Shown: positions 49,161 to 61,000 of the stretch, one piece after another
Position numbering within the stretch: the first letter of the stretch is position 1
How the letters are laid out: every line of letters starts with the position of its first letter
From: Klebsormidium nitens
Taxonomy: Eukaryota; Streptophyta; Klebsormidiophyceae; Klebsormidiales; Klebsormidiaceae
Length of the DNA: 64,000 bases
Direction: 5' to 3'
NCBI GenBank assembly: GCA_000708835.1
Contig: DF237014.1
Span: 62,001 to 126,000 of the forward strand
Position numbers and translations under genes: made by a program
The notes under the pieces: model-generated
Told to the model about the DNA's origin: nothing
The model's database searches: none
The model's input: only the letters and a program-made list of their open reading frames with translations

Positions 49161-50774
49161 AAGCAGTTCACTTGCCCAGCAGTCTTCTTTGTTTGACAGC
49201 ATTTTCCAGTTCAGTTACATGTACAGGGTTCGGGAGGGCAACCTGCAGCCATTCAATTGTCTGCATACTGTGGATGCACCGGTGAAACTTCAAGTAGGGA
49301 TGGACTGGCGCCCCTGGCTTTAGATAGCTGCAACCACAAGTAGCACCTAAAAGTCTGGTCAAGACTGGCGTGCAGTTGTGGTGATGATTCTTAGATTTTG
49401 ACATCCCAAGCCTTCAAAGATTTACCACCACCACCATCGCCTTCAGCAACCAATGCACAAGGTAAATATCTGAAACCCTGCAGGGGATCACCTCTCTTGT
49501 CCAGAATTCTGGCCCCCACTTATTGCAGCTTTGCCTTCTCCTGCTTATGTCCCCCAGCACTTCACAGCCTTAGATATAGAGGGATCGACTTGTTGCAAAC
49601 TGGTCTCTTGAGTACTGGGGTCGGCACATCAACCTACCTAATCGAAGTGGCAGCTTCTTACTGAGTTACTTATGGATGTCATGTGCAGGTGGACAGTTCG
49701 TTTGGCGCACACTTAGAACCTCCTGCTTCTTGAAGGTTGCTTCGAAACACTTTCTTGACAACCTTACCTTTTGCAAGTACTTTGTGAGCAGATGCTCAGA
49801 AAATCCTGAACAGTGGTCATCGAAGTGAGGTCAACATTTGTGGCAAGGTATAGGCTAGTTTTGGTTTGTGAAGATCGAAGATGGCGATTAGTCATGGACT
49901 CTTTTTTGTTATTCATGAATTTATTGGATCGCACTTGCATGGAAATCTCGGTGATGGCATAACTTGAACACAGGCCGTGATTGACGGTGGTCAAAGTTTC
50001 GCTTTGAGGTTGTTGCTCAAGTATATCCGGTGTGTATGTTTGTAACAGCCGCATTCATGTTACATGGTATACGGATTGTGTCTATCCGTATGTGATGCAG
50101 GCGACGTTCTTGACATCCGCAGGGCCCCTATGCAAGCCGAATTCTGACACACAAAATTTAGAAACTTGAATGGTTCATGCGCGCACATGTACATGCATCA
50201 AGTGGGACGCGTCCAAAGCCATGTCGGATGCCGTCCACCAGAAACATGAGGTATTAGTACTGCAATTACATGCTGTCCTCAAAAAAAGGTTTTGTCGCCA
50301 TCCAATTTGAATCATGGACCCGGCTCGTTTCTGGAGCCCTGGTATATCGAAGAGATTGTCTTTTGGCTTGCAATCATTCGACTCAACACTCTGAATGAGA
50401 GTTACATGCGGTTCCAGAATCGTGTCTCTTAGACCATCATTCACTTAGCTGGCTATCAATATAGAAAAAAGCGATAAAGTAAACTTTTGCATAAATCAGG
50501 ATCGTAACTCCATATGCATCTAGAATAGCCACCTGACGGTAGCTGCGTGCTATCATGAATCTCTTTCTTTTGCAATATGTGAACGTTCAAGCGTCCAGCA
50601 ACACCGCCGTCATAGGAACTCGAATATCAAGGGGCCTGCCAAGCCACTAGATTGGCCATCCATTTCACACAAGCTGGATAAGAAAAAGACCAGTCTGAAG
50701 CGCCATGACCAGACAAAGCTGAAATCATCAGAATCTTTACAAACAGTATAAGAGGACGACACATTTCGGGATGC
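49161..50774. other. Convergent intergenic region, nothing recognised
   Basis: This 1.6 kb lies between the 3' ends of SDHAF1 (+) and eIF6 (-). The open frames present are short and have no signatures. I see no RNA gene or repeat. Confidence 0.5.
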
Positions 50775-53700
50775 TCAAGCCATGCTGTCGATAAGAGATG
50801 CCCTCATCTCATTAACGATGGCACTAGGTTGGGCGTCTCGTAGCTTGAAGACGCTCTCTATTACCGACAGCTCCGTTGCTGTTGTATCGAAGCCTGTGAA
50901 CGCCGTCCAGTCGTTTGCGACAAGACCCGCCCCAACCACCTCGCTTCCACGATTCACCGTGCCTGCGACCAGGGGGACTTGTAACAAGGAACTCAGCTCG
51001 TCTAAGTCCTCGACTGATGTCTGCGGATGAACCTGCAACACATCCAAAACGTGCGTCTTCAGGCTCTTCATAGAGCAACTGGAAGCGACAATCGATCGAA
51101 CCAGATGTTGTCAGAACAGGCGGGCGAAACCGCTGTTTAGCGGAGACACGTTCAGACAATTGAATCTGAGTACCGTCACTTCAGGTCGATCGACACGTGT
51201 ACTCACCAGTCCCCCTCTATTCGAGAAGACGGCGTAGCTGCCGACCAAGATGTTGCCGGCAATCGTTTGCCGGAACACCTCCACCCCCAGCACGTCTGCC
51301 ACCAGCTCCTCCGTTTCCTGTAATTCAGCGGCAACCACTTTAAAGACAAACATTGACGTGATGAGGTGTGCACTCCTCGAAGGAGAAGCAATACCGGAAC
51401 AAGTGCAAAGGCACCATAACCACAGGATGTGGGAGTACAGAATTGCTCCTGTTGGGCCACTCAGTCGGCAAAAAGGAAAACCCGAGCTTCGAGAGGCAGA
51501 CGCATTGTCGTTGAGCATAAAAAGCACAAGCAGAAAGAAGGGACCTCGACCAAGAATATGCAAGCTCAACAATCAGTTCAAACTACGAAACGTCACAGAT
51601 CGTCGTCAAAGCAAAGAAACACCATAAGATGCCAGAGAACACCACGCCAGAACACCAGATCCGCGACTAAAGATGATGAACTTGCATCAAGTGTGGCAAC
51701 CTTCGGCCATGAAGAAAATGCTGACGTCTAAGGATTCCAAGCAAAGGGATCACTGGGTTCAGGCTCGCATGTCCTCAGATGGAAGCATTCTTGGTTCGTT
51801 ACCATCATGAGAATACAGGGACACAACAGGACGTCCAGCAATTGACTCGGCACAGGCACCACCCAAGGATCAATCTCCCAAAACGGTCCAAAGGATGCCT
51901 GCGGCCCACATGAAGCTGCCTAGCTTTGAGTTCCAAGCGCTCAGGGAATACAAACTGTACTATCATTGACGGACATGCCCATCAAATCTAGGTACGTTTC
52001 TCTCATCACCGCGCTGGTCAGAGTGTCATGTCCTACAGGAGGAATTTCGGGAGCGAGGCAGACGACGAGGCTTGATACAAGAACGGAAGAGCGGACTACA
52101 GCAGCCATGTCGGGCCAGTTTTGTCTACTCTTCCACGCAAGCAACCTAGCTTAGAACATAGTTACATAATGATCGACCCGACGACAAAGGTGCGCTTTGC
52201 TTCGAAGCAAGTGCACACAATCAAAAGCATACATGAAGCCAACCGCACTTGTTTCGTGATGATGCCCAAATTTGAAACCAAACCCACAGGTGAGCGATTA
52301 TGATTGAACAAACGCTGTATCCAGAGGAAACAAAAGCAGGTTGGTATCCAGACCAGAAACTTACTCTATCCAGATCCGTATGGATCAATCCCACATAATC
52401 ATTGCAGGATATGCAGTTTCCCAAAGCCGACAGCCTCTCGTCCACTCTCTGCACCACCACCGAATCGGGCAGAGAATTCCGAATGTGTAGTAGCTCTGCA
52501 GACAGGGGGCACGAGAGCAGGATCAGGAAACGACATGAAAAAGAATGATATTGAGGAGTGGCGATTTCGCCTTCTCAAATCTTGGTGCTGATCAACCTCT
52601 CTCTCAAAGATGTCTCTGGATTGATAGGAGATGAGGTATGAACTTAAGAAAGTGACAGCATAGAAGGAACGAACCCTGAGGACAGCTCTCTGCCACAACC
52701 ATAACACCCTACACTCGCAGAACACATCTGATCAAGAGCCAATCCAACATTGGTTTGCCTCTACATGTAAGTCAACTTACCCTGATCTGTTGTTGAGTTT
52801 GGTAGAAGCAAGCCGTTCTTGTTGCCTGTAAAAGGAAGAAAATGCGCTCAATAGCAGCACAAGACACCTGCCAGAAGGGCCGCTGCTTGCAAAGCTTCCA
52901 ACTCAAATTTTGAATCAGCAACTCACAAGGAACGACCCGAGATGAACTTCACTGTCCACCGTCACTGCATGATAACATCATCGAGAAAAGAATCCTTATG
53001 CTCGGGGGCTGCTGAACCTTAAAAGTGCCAGAGGAATAGTCAGAGGAATAGTGTATGAATAGCACCAGCACAACTTTCAACCAGTCATGCTGAGTTCGCG
53101 AATATCCCTACCTACGCACATCCGACCGATCACCCGAGTGCCCGCAATGGACACTTTGACGACAGGTATAACATCCGCCAGCTCTGCTTCAAATGTGCTG
53201 CACCAAAGAAAAGCAGAGAGCATCAAGCTATACTCAAGAGCTGCTTTCAAGACTTGACCAAAAACCAAAGCTAGAAGTGTTGAACCCGCGTGTGGATACA
53301 TCAACAAGATGCATCAGGGAAACCACTGGATAAACATCGTCGACATCCACCCACTAATAACTGTAGTCAAGCAGGAAGATATGCGCGACACCACTTGATT
53401 GCAACGATAAGCCGCAGAGCTCTGGTAATGTAGCCTTAACAACAAAAGAACAGAGTTTGACAAAACCACGTTGATACCAGCATTGACTGCGACATTGAGG
53501 GCATGGGCACCACAGAAACTCGTCGAAAAGAATCACTCCGTCTTTTAGTCAACGTAGGTCTTAAGGGTCACCAAGACGCAACTCCCACCACCACTCTGTA
53601 AAATTCACAACAGACCAATCCATGCAATCAATCAGCTTAACACACATACCTGTAAAAGTTCTCCGAGCCACCAATGGCCGTCAGACAGTATGCATTTGTC

Positions 53701-53969
53701 AGCTTCGAAAAGACACCAATCTCACTACTGTTCTCAAATTGAGTACCTGAGGGCAGAATAGAGAACAAAGAAACTTGTGAGACATGAATACTTGCACGTT
53801 ATCTGGTGGTCCAACTTCCATTACCTATTAAGCCAAAGCCAAGAGTTGCAAAGCGGGTCATATTGACCTGCATGGTAAGATGCTAGGCAGAGCTTGCAAC
53901 GGTGTTGGCCAATCCGGAAGCCAGAAGGAGGACATGCAAGAGCAACGTTTCCGACTCACGTGTCGCCAT
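50775..53969 (-). CDS. EIF6: Eukaryotic translation initiation factor 6
   Basis: Seven exons (53969-53960, 53746-53650, 53197-53112, 52825-52781, 52495-52365, 51317-51207, 51032-50775) join in phase to exactly 245 residues, the standard eIF6 length. The first coding exon is only 10 nt (ATG GCG ACA C) and completes [14 protein letters not shown] across the intron. Further signatures are [99 protein letters not shown], then [15 protein letters not shown] and [20 protein letters not shown]. eIF6 binds the 60S subunit during biogenesis in the nucleolus and keeps it from joining 40S until it is released by SBDS and EFL1. It diverges from the mitochondrial uL13 gene. The call is certain. Confidence 0.97.
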
Positions 53970-54784
53970 GCTGCTGCTCTTGGAAAACGCTTTGTCGCCT
54001 CCGATTTGACGCAAGGCAGGCTAAGCAGGGAGCAAGCGTACCCGGGGCCCTAGCTGTACTCTGAAAAAATTAAAATGCTCTTAGCTTTTAATTGTCTGAG
54101 CCTACTAGGTTTGAACCCTTCTTCCGCAGCCTTCCGCCCTTGAACTGTGCTGAACAAATTGTCTCCGGTCAACGTTGCAGCAGCGTTGTTGCAGATTGCA
54201 GATTGCACTAGTGCCAGCATGCTCAGCTGGCGGCGCGAGGATTGGCAAGGAGAATTCAGATCGGGGATGCGCAGCGACGTCGGTGGTACCGTGACCGGCC
54301 GCCGGCATTGTGCCGATTATCCTTTTGAGCGACACAGCCAGCAAGCGTTCAGTTTTGAGGTCGCTGGATGTGGGAGCCGGTGCAAGTGCCTTGGGTGAAC
54401 GGTGACATAACGGGACGTTACCGTTTGCAATGATATGCATGACGAAAGGCGGCGGACCTTTACCACATCAATCTCACAAATTGTAAACCCCGTTACCGTT
54501 CTCTTTGCAACTCTGACTGTGAGCGCGTCGCGTTTTCAGAGCGCCAAGGTTACTTCTGAAGTTTGCGCAGCAGACTGAGAAACATCCTGAAAGATCACGT
54601 TGCAGTTGTCAATGTTGCGCCTTGTCCGCGCCAGAACTCGATTTGCAGCTGGACAAGATACATAGGTTGCGGTGACATAATAGAAACAACGACGTGTTTG
54701 CACATTTTCTAAAGTTGCTCGTGTTGATGAGAGGTCTCCTGTTTTGACCGATTTTCGCCAACAGATTGACAACCAGCTGAGGTG
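53970..54784. promoter_or_regulatory. Divergent 5' region between eIF6 and uL13m
   Basis: These 815 bp separate two translation-related genes and must supply both promoters. A repeated GCAGATTGCAGATTGC sequence lies near 54190-54206. No TATA box or telo box was recognised. Confidence 0.4.
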
Positions 54785-56595
54785 ATGTCAAATCACCTCA
54801 AGGTAAGTCACTTTACCTGCGTGTTTAGCGAGCTGTCTCATGCCCCTTTTCGACACATAGGAATTGGGGCCTCTTGCATTTAAATTGATTGTGTCCAATG
54901 GGGTGCTTTGCTTATCGGATCCCGTTGAGCTGCAAAGTCCTGAATCGCCATTTAGCGGATGTGCAATTCCAGCCAACAGCAACCTGGATGTCTCACTCAA
55001 TGCCGTGATTAGTGATTGTGTAAAAGTAGAAGGTGTACAGCAGAGTCTACCGTCACATGTTTCTCCAGACACGATGCAGGATCGGTGAGCTTTCGAGCGC
55101 ATTTCACTTGCTGAAAGGCAAGCTCCCTGAATCATCTCTCAACGCATGACGACCATCTGTTCATACCTGCGAGCAAGGCCTCCTTACGCTTCCTATCCAT
55201 CTTGCAGAATGTTGCGACGGTTGGGCTGCGGTGGCGGCTCGTTGACGCCAAAGGGGAGGTGCTGGGCCGCCTGGCCTCGCAGGTCTCCATGATTCTGATG
55301 GGCAAAGACAAGCCGACGTACACGCCCCACTGGGACGAGGGCGATGTGGTGGTAGTCAAGAATGCGCGCCATGTGGAGCTGACGGGGAAGAAGGTCAAGG
55401 AGAAGGTGTACAAGTGGTACACAGGGTGAGTTTGATCATCTGGGACTCCATGTCTTTTTGAGCACCTGCTATGTGTTTTGGAATCTATTTTCAGACTCCT
55501 TAAAGAGATAGCAAAGAGCTAAACTTGCGAGACAGGTATTTCTAACCAGATGATGAAAGAAGCAGCTGGCTCGGGCTTGATGGATGCCTGGTGGAGCTCG
55601 TAGCTTGTGTTGCCAGTCTTACTGACTGCTCCCTTGGGACTCTTTTCGACCTGCAGCGGTTCAAATAGTGCACAGTATGAATCTGAGCATACTAGAACAT
55701 GGACGAAGAAGCGGCCGTTTACTGCCAGATTAGAGACTGTGTGGAAGGATGGAGACACCGTACTAAAGGCGTGCATCCTGACGTTCTAAACACGGTAGAT
55801 TCATTCTTTCCTGGACTCTCTTGCCAGGTATGTAGGTGGCCTGAAAGAAAGAACGGTGGAGGAGCAATTTGAGCGGGAGCCGACTGAGGTGCTGCGGAAA
55901 GCGGTGGAGAGGATGCTGCCAAAGAACAGATTACGAGATGTGAGCTTGTCATGGACAACGTCCTCTTCAAGTTTTCGACAATCCTTGTATGCTCACGCTG
56001 TGCAGTCGGTTTCTGCAAAACGTTTGGAGAGGCTTCAGATGCATTTGATTTTTGCCAGAGTTCGAAACAGTCACCCTGTCCTTGTACAAGCGATCTGCTG
56101 AACATTCTGAGCCTTTGTACGAAGAGATGATGGGGTCTGAGCCTTTGAATGGAGAGAAGACATTTTATGGGGTCTCGAAACTCATCTACTGGCGCTCGTC
56201 CAGATAGGCTCGTCATCTGCATTGACTCTGATGATATGAATAGTAGTCAAGCAGAAGCCGAAAACCTAAGGCTCATTTCTGACTCAATCACGATGGAAAA
56301 TGGCCCGTTACAAAGCCTTGTTGAGCATTTTCCGCTGTCAGATCATAGCGACTTGCATCTTTGTATTCGGACGTCCAGCGTCTGATTTCATCGGTTCTTC
56401 CTTCAGGACCGGATGAGAAAGCTTCGGATCTTTCCTGACGAGGAGCACACATACGAGGGTCTTGAGCTGTGGAAGTTTGAGATGCCTCCACGAAATAAAC
56501 GAGAGTTGCGGCCCAGAGAGGCAAGGTTACTGCGAAAGCAACAGGCAGAGGGAGAGCAAAAACTTCATAACGGTGCTTCTGTGGAGCCGAGTTGA
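54785..56595 (+). CDS. Mitochondrial large-subunit ribosomal protein uL13
   Basis: Four exons (54785-54802, 55208-55425, 55828-55939, 56407-56595) join in phase to 178 residues. Exon 1 codes only MSNHLK, with a perfect AAG|GTAAGT donor. The body matches uL13: [96 protein letters not shown] and [20 protein letters not shown]. The LRW-V-DA-G opening and RELRP-A C-terminal motif fit plant mitochondrial L13 better than plastid L13, which I recall as having a long transit peptide. No obvious cleavable presequence is present. The assignment to uL13 is firm; the mitochondrial location is inferred from sequence type. Confidence 0.92.
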
Positions 56596-58075
56596 AGAGT
56601 AACTGCTGGGACGATTTCGCTGAAGCATTTTCATCCTGTGGCGGCTGATGCCAGTGCCGCACCTATTTTTCATTGCTGTACAGTTCACCCGTTCGTTAAC
56701 AGTGTCCTTACTATCATGATTCCTTTGTGGATTGACAGGACCCAAATGCTGCGATCTATCCTGTCAAGTAATGTGCCATGGACCTTCTGCTCAAGGAACA
56801 ATCTCAGCGCGCAACCCGCAGGAGGTCGACAGACTTAGACACAACAACTCTTCAGGGGTTACTATGCTGTCGCGCTGGGCTACGTTTTTGGCTCGAAAGT
56901 TGAGTACTTGCATGGATGTTTTCTGCACGCGCTTTCCCGTTCCTCTGATATTGTTGCCTCTCAATCAAGGTGGTGTCGGACTCCAGATACCCGATCTAAG
57001 TGGTGGCGGCCTATCACGACTGGCATGCGTGCAGATATCCGACAGGCATTTCCTCTGATCTCTGGGACCTATAGGGACTTATAAGGTCGCGACTCCTGAA
57101 TGCAAGCACTGAACGGAAGTCGTACCGTGACGCCGCATAATGAAGGTCCAACGGATGTGGTTCGCAACGCACCAGACCTATAGTATACAGATTTATTTGG
57201 TCCGTATAATTGCATTCCGCATGCGGATCGCACAATGATCTACTTTCATGTGAAATTTCGTGATTCTAGTACGTACGAATTGAAATGGGATATCTGTAAA
57301 GGAGTGGAGAGATTACCGTGACACACGCGGGGTCAAACGAGGTCACTCCCCCGCGTCGACGTCATGACGCGCCATTTCATTTTGAGTATTGCGAGGATAA
57401 TTCTGCCACAAGTGCCGGGAGTATGCACATTGTCCGATCGATTGTGCAATTAGACAGCGGGCCCTACTGGTCTTGCTTTGATGTGAAGGCGGCCCTGACT
57501 AGTTCGTTGACGAATCAAATATCATATCATGCTTGCGCAAAACCAGAATCAAACTCACGCGTTTGCAAAACATGCAAACAGTAATTAAATTCTAGCATCC
57601 TCGTCAGTGCAGATTTTGAAAACTGCTAACAGTAACCAATTCAGACAGAGCGACTCGTACAAGAACGGTCTTTCCAATAGACGTACAAGAATTGTGCGTG
57701 AGAAACTTCTCCGGTCATTATATGTCTACAATTACAAAGCTGCGCTCCCTTCAAATGTAAACGGTTCTTATATTCATACAATGGCCGTAACCTATTGTGA
57801 CACTGCAAAAATGTTCTAGCGTACAGAATGCTGTAAAAATGTTGGCGTTACACAGATTCCAAATTGCAAGGGACTCGAAATTCCTCACTCTCGAATCGAA
57901 CTTGGCAGTCCATTAAACCCCCCGGCACTTTTCACCTCGATATCATTGTCAATGACTGTTCTAATGTATCCCCTGCCCTTTCAACCGACAGTGACAACCG
58001 TTGCATGCATGGTCACATGCGCTCATCCATGGCAGCATGCCTATCCCACCTCTCTACCCCCCACGTCCTTGTCCC
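56596..58075. other. Convergent intergenic region, nothing recognised
   Basis: This 1.5 kb lies between the 3' ends of uL13m (+) and sucrose synthase (-). No exon, repeat or RNA gene is apparent. Confidence 0.5.
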
Positions 58076-61000
58076 CTACATATGATGAGCGATCGGGGGC
58101 AGGAACACCTTCCCGGGTGGAGAGCTCGTGGTGCCGTCGATCAGCAGGGGCGACCGGGGGGATCCCCTAGGAGAGCGGGGCGGCATGCGCGGCGAGACGG
58201 GGAGGGAGAAATTGAGCTCCTTGCTTTCGTCCACCGCGAAGAGGTCCAGCTGGCTTTGGCTCGCGCTCGGGCCCAGCGGGTGCTCATTGCGGGCCAGCGG
58301 CACCTGCGGTGGGCCGCCCGAGTGAGCAACGTAGTCAAGGAGGGCAAACTAGGTGATGAGTAGTAAAGTCCGCTCGCGCGTCGGGGTTGCCACCGCCGGC
58401 CTTCTTTAAGAGAGCGCCGATGTGATAGGAAGACATGATATATTTTCCGGTCTTTGTTCAGACGTTAAAGCAACTTCGACTACAACTGCAAAGGCCTCTT
58501 GACTACAGTCCAATTGCAAGCTCTTCCCCACTCCAATTGATTGCAAGCACTTGAACCACTTCAAGCGACTGCACGCTCTTGACGTTCGCTTCTTCCATTG
58601 CAATTTGGTCGCCATACCTCAGACGGTGTAGCTCTACGACGGCTACTTGCCAAGCAAGCACCCGGTTCTTGGTGGGCAAGAAACTAAGAACCTGTCCGAA
58701 AGTGCAGGTTTTGAAGAGAGCGCTCACCCGGCGGATGAGCTCGCGGAACTTGAGGATGTAGAACATCTCGAGGTAGCGCCGAGACTCGTCGCGCTCCAGG
58801 TTGGACACGTACTTCCAGAAGCTGCACCACGCAACATACACGGAACGTCAGCAGGCTTCCGGGAAATGGCTGGCAGAGCGGGATCGCAGGGTGCGGTGGT
58901 CAAAAGCTGGCTGGGACGGGGAAGAGAACCATTCGAGCGTTCCAGAAGTCTGATCGGACGGGAGCCGACGAGAAGCAAAGCGGCATCGACCGTTCTCACG
59001 ACAAGAATTGACAATGACTTGGTGCCACTTCAAGTAAACTTTCAAAGGACTTGGCATTCATGCGGAATGGCGGTATGCAAAGAATTTGGCGGGGTCCACG
59101 AGTCCGAGCCCCGAGGGGAGGGGCTTGGCCCGGCAAACCTTTGACGGCTGGCAGGACCATAGAGCGTTCTACCTATTCACGGAACTGATTCAAAAAAGGA
59201 TTTGGAAAACTATCCTGAATCACGCAGGACGATATCCTAACGTGCGAACGGACATGAGGCTGACCTGTAGACCCTGCTCAGGGTCATGAGCCGCTCGGCG
59301 TAGATCTTCCAGGTGTACCGGCTGTAGATGCGCTCCAGGCCGCCCTACGTAATCGCGGACATACTCAGGTCAATGCAAGCAAACACAAACCTAGGAATCT
59401 CCTTGAAAGAAGACACCACAGATGAGCAACGACCCGGGCAAGCAAGTCTTGTGCTCTTTCTGACCGCCTCTATGCCGAGCGGCTCCCATTGCCCGCTTGC
59501 CAGGAAGGGGCCAAAGCCGCTCAGACTTCTCCGTCAGCAGAGCCAGAAAACGATTTGGCGTGGCTGGCATCCACGGATAGTAAGTCCTCGCAACCGCTGA
59601 CATCATGCAGACGAAGATGATGTCCTCCGCCCACCTTGGAGATCTCCTCCCAGTGCTTGGGCTCCTGCGCGCACCGCTCGAAGAAGTCCGCGAGCTTGTC
59701 GGCGGCTTCCGTTCCGTTGTAGGGATCAATCTGGAAACCAGAGATGCCCTCCTTGATGATCTCGCCCGGCCCGCCCTTGCTCGTGGCGAACGTGGGTAAG
59801 CCGCACGTCATCGCCTCGATTACCGTCAGCCCAAAGGCCTCGTACAGCGCGGGCTGAACGAAAGCGCCCCGGGTGTCGGCGATGTAACGGTACAGCTCGC
59901 CTGGAAACAAGGCCCGTTTGTTGGAAAAGAACTAAGTGACGCCTCGGGAATGCACAATACGAAAGAGGGGAAAATAAGAAACTGCTGGAGGGCAGGCAAC
60001 CAGGCGGAGCGGTGACTTATTTTCCAATGTGCGCTAAAATCTTCGCTTGCGAAGACATCCCGTGCGACAAAAATCGTCAGCATCAGACGATTGCAAAAAC
60101 ACGCGCCAAGATCGAACGGGGAAGCCAGAAGCGCTTATTAGATAATCAACTCCCAACGGTCAGCTTTCATGCCGACTAACACGAATTATCATTCTACGGC
60201 GCGAGTTTTCAAAATTTAGCGCGGCGCTGAGCGGCTCACCGTTGCGCACGCGGTTCTTTTGCGCGCAGATCCAGCGGAGGCTGCCGTTCAGGTTGTGCTC
60301 CTTGATGAGCGCGTGCATCTTGTTGATCTGCTCGATCTCCTCGTTGTCCTTGCTCTGCGACACGTCCACGTTCCCGCCCACGATCACCAGGTTCACCAGC
60401 CCGCGCAGCCGCTCGTTCTTGGCGTACCTGCACCACCGCACAGCCAAGCGCTTCAGACTTCATCTCACAACGTGCAATATGAAATCCAAGGCATCAAGAT
60501 GGTTAATCGTTTTATGCCAACGGTTCAGGTCCAAATGTACGGGCTGATACCGGTCACTCGATTAGTGTAAAGTGGACAGTCTGAACTCGCTCGTGAGCAG
60601 AAACGGAAGCCCCTCCGAGCAAAGCCACCGACTTGTGTGGAGATCCGCGAGGTACAGATTCTAAAAGTCCTAGGCTGACGCTTCGCTCAAGCCTGATATT
60701 GGAGCTACAGTAACTGCAGCTCAAGGTGCTCAATAAGAGGTAACTGTCTCCTTCATGCAGATTGGGGGTCCCCTCTTCTGCGGAGATGTCCGAGTCAATG
60801 GCAATTTATGCTGCCAGGAAGAGTATGGCAAAAGGAAAGCGCTGCTGGTGGTAACCGGCCGCTCACCATTCGACGAGGCCGGTGAGGTTCTTGACGCGAT
60901 CGAGGCGCGCCATGCTGAACACGATCGGCTTGTTGCGGTCCGTGATCGTGCATTTGGCCAGCGGCTCCTCGTCTGCGCGCGCACCACCGCACGTCAGCAA

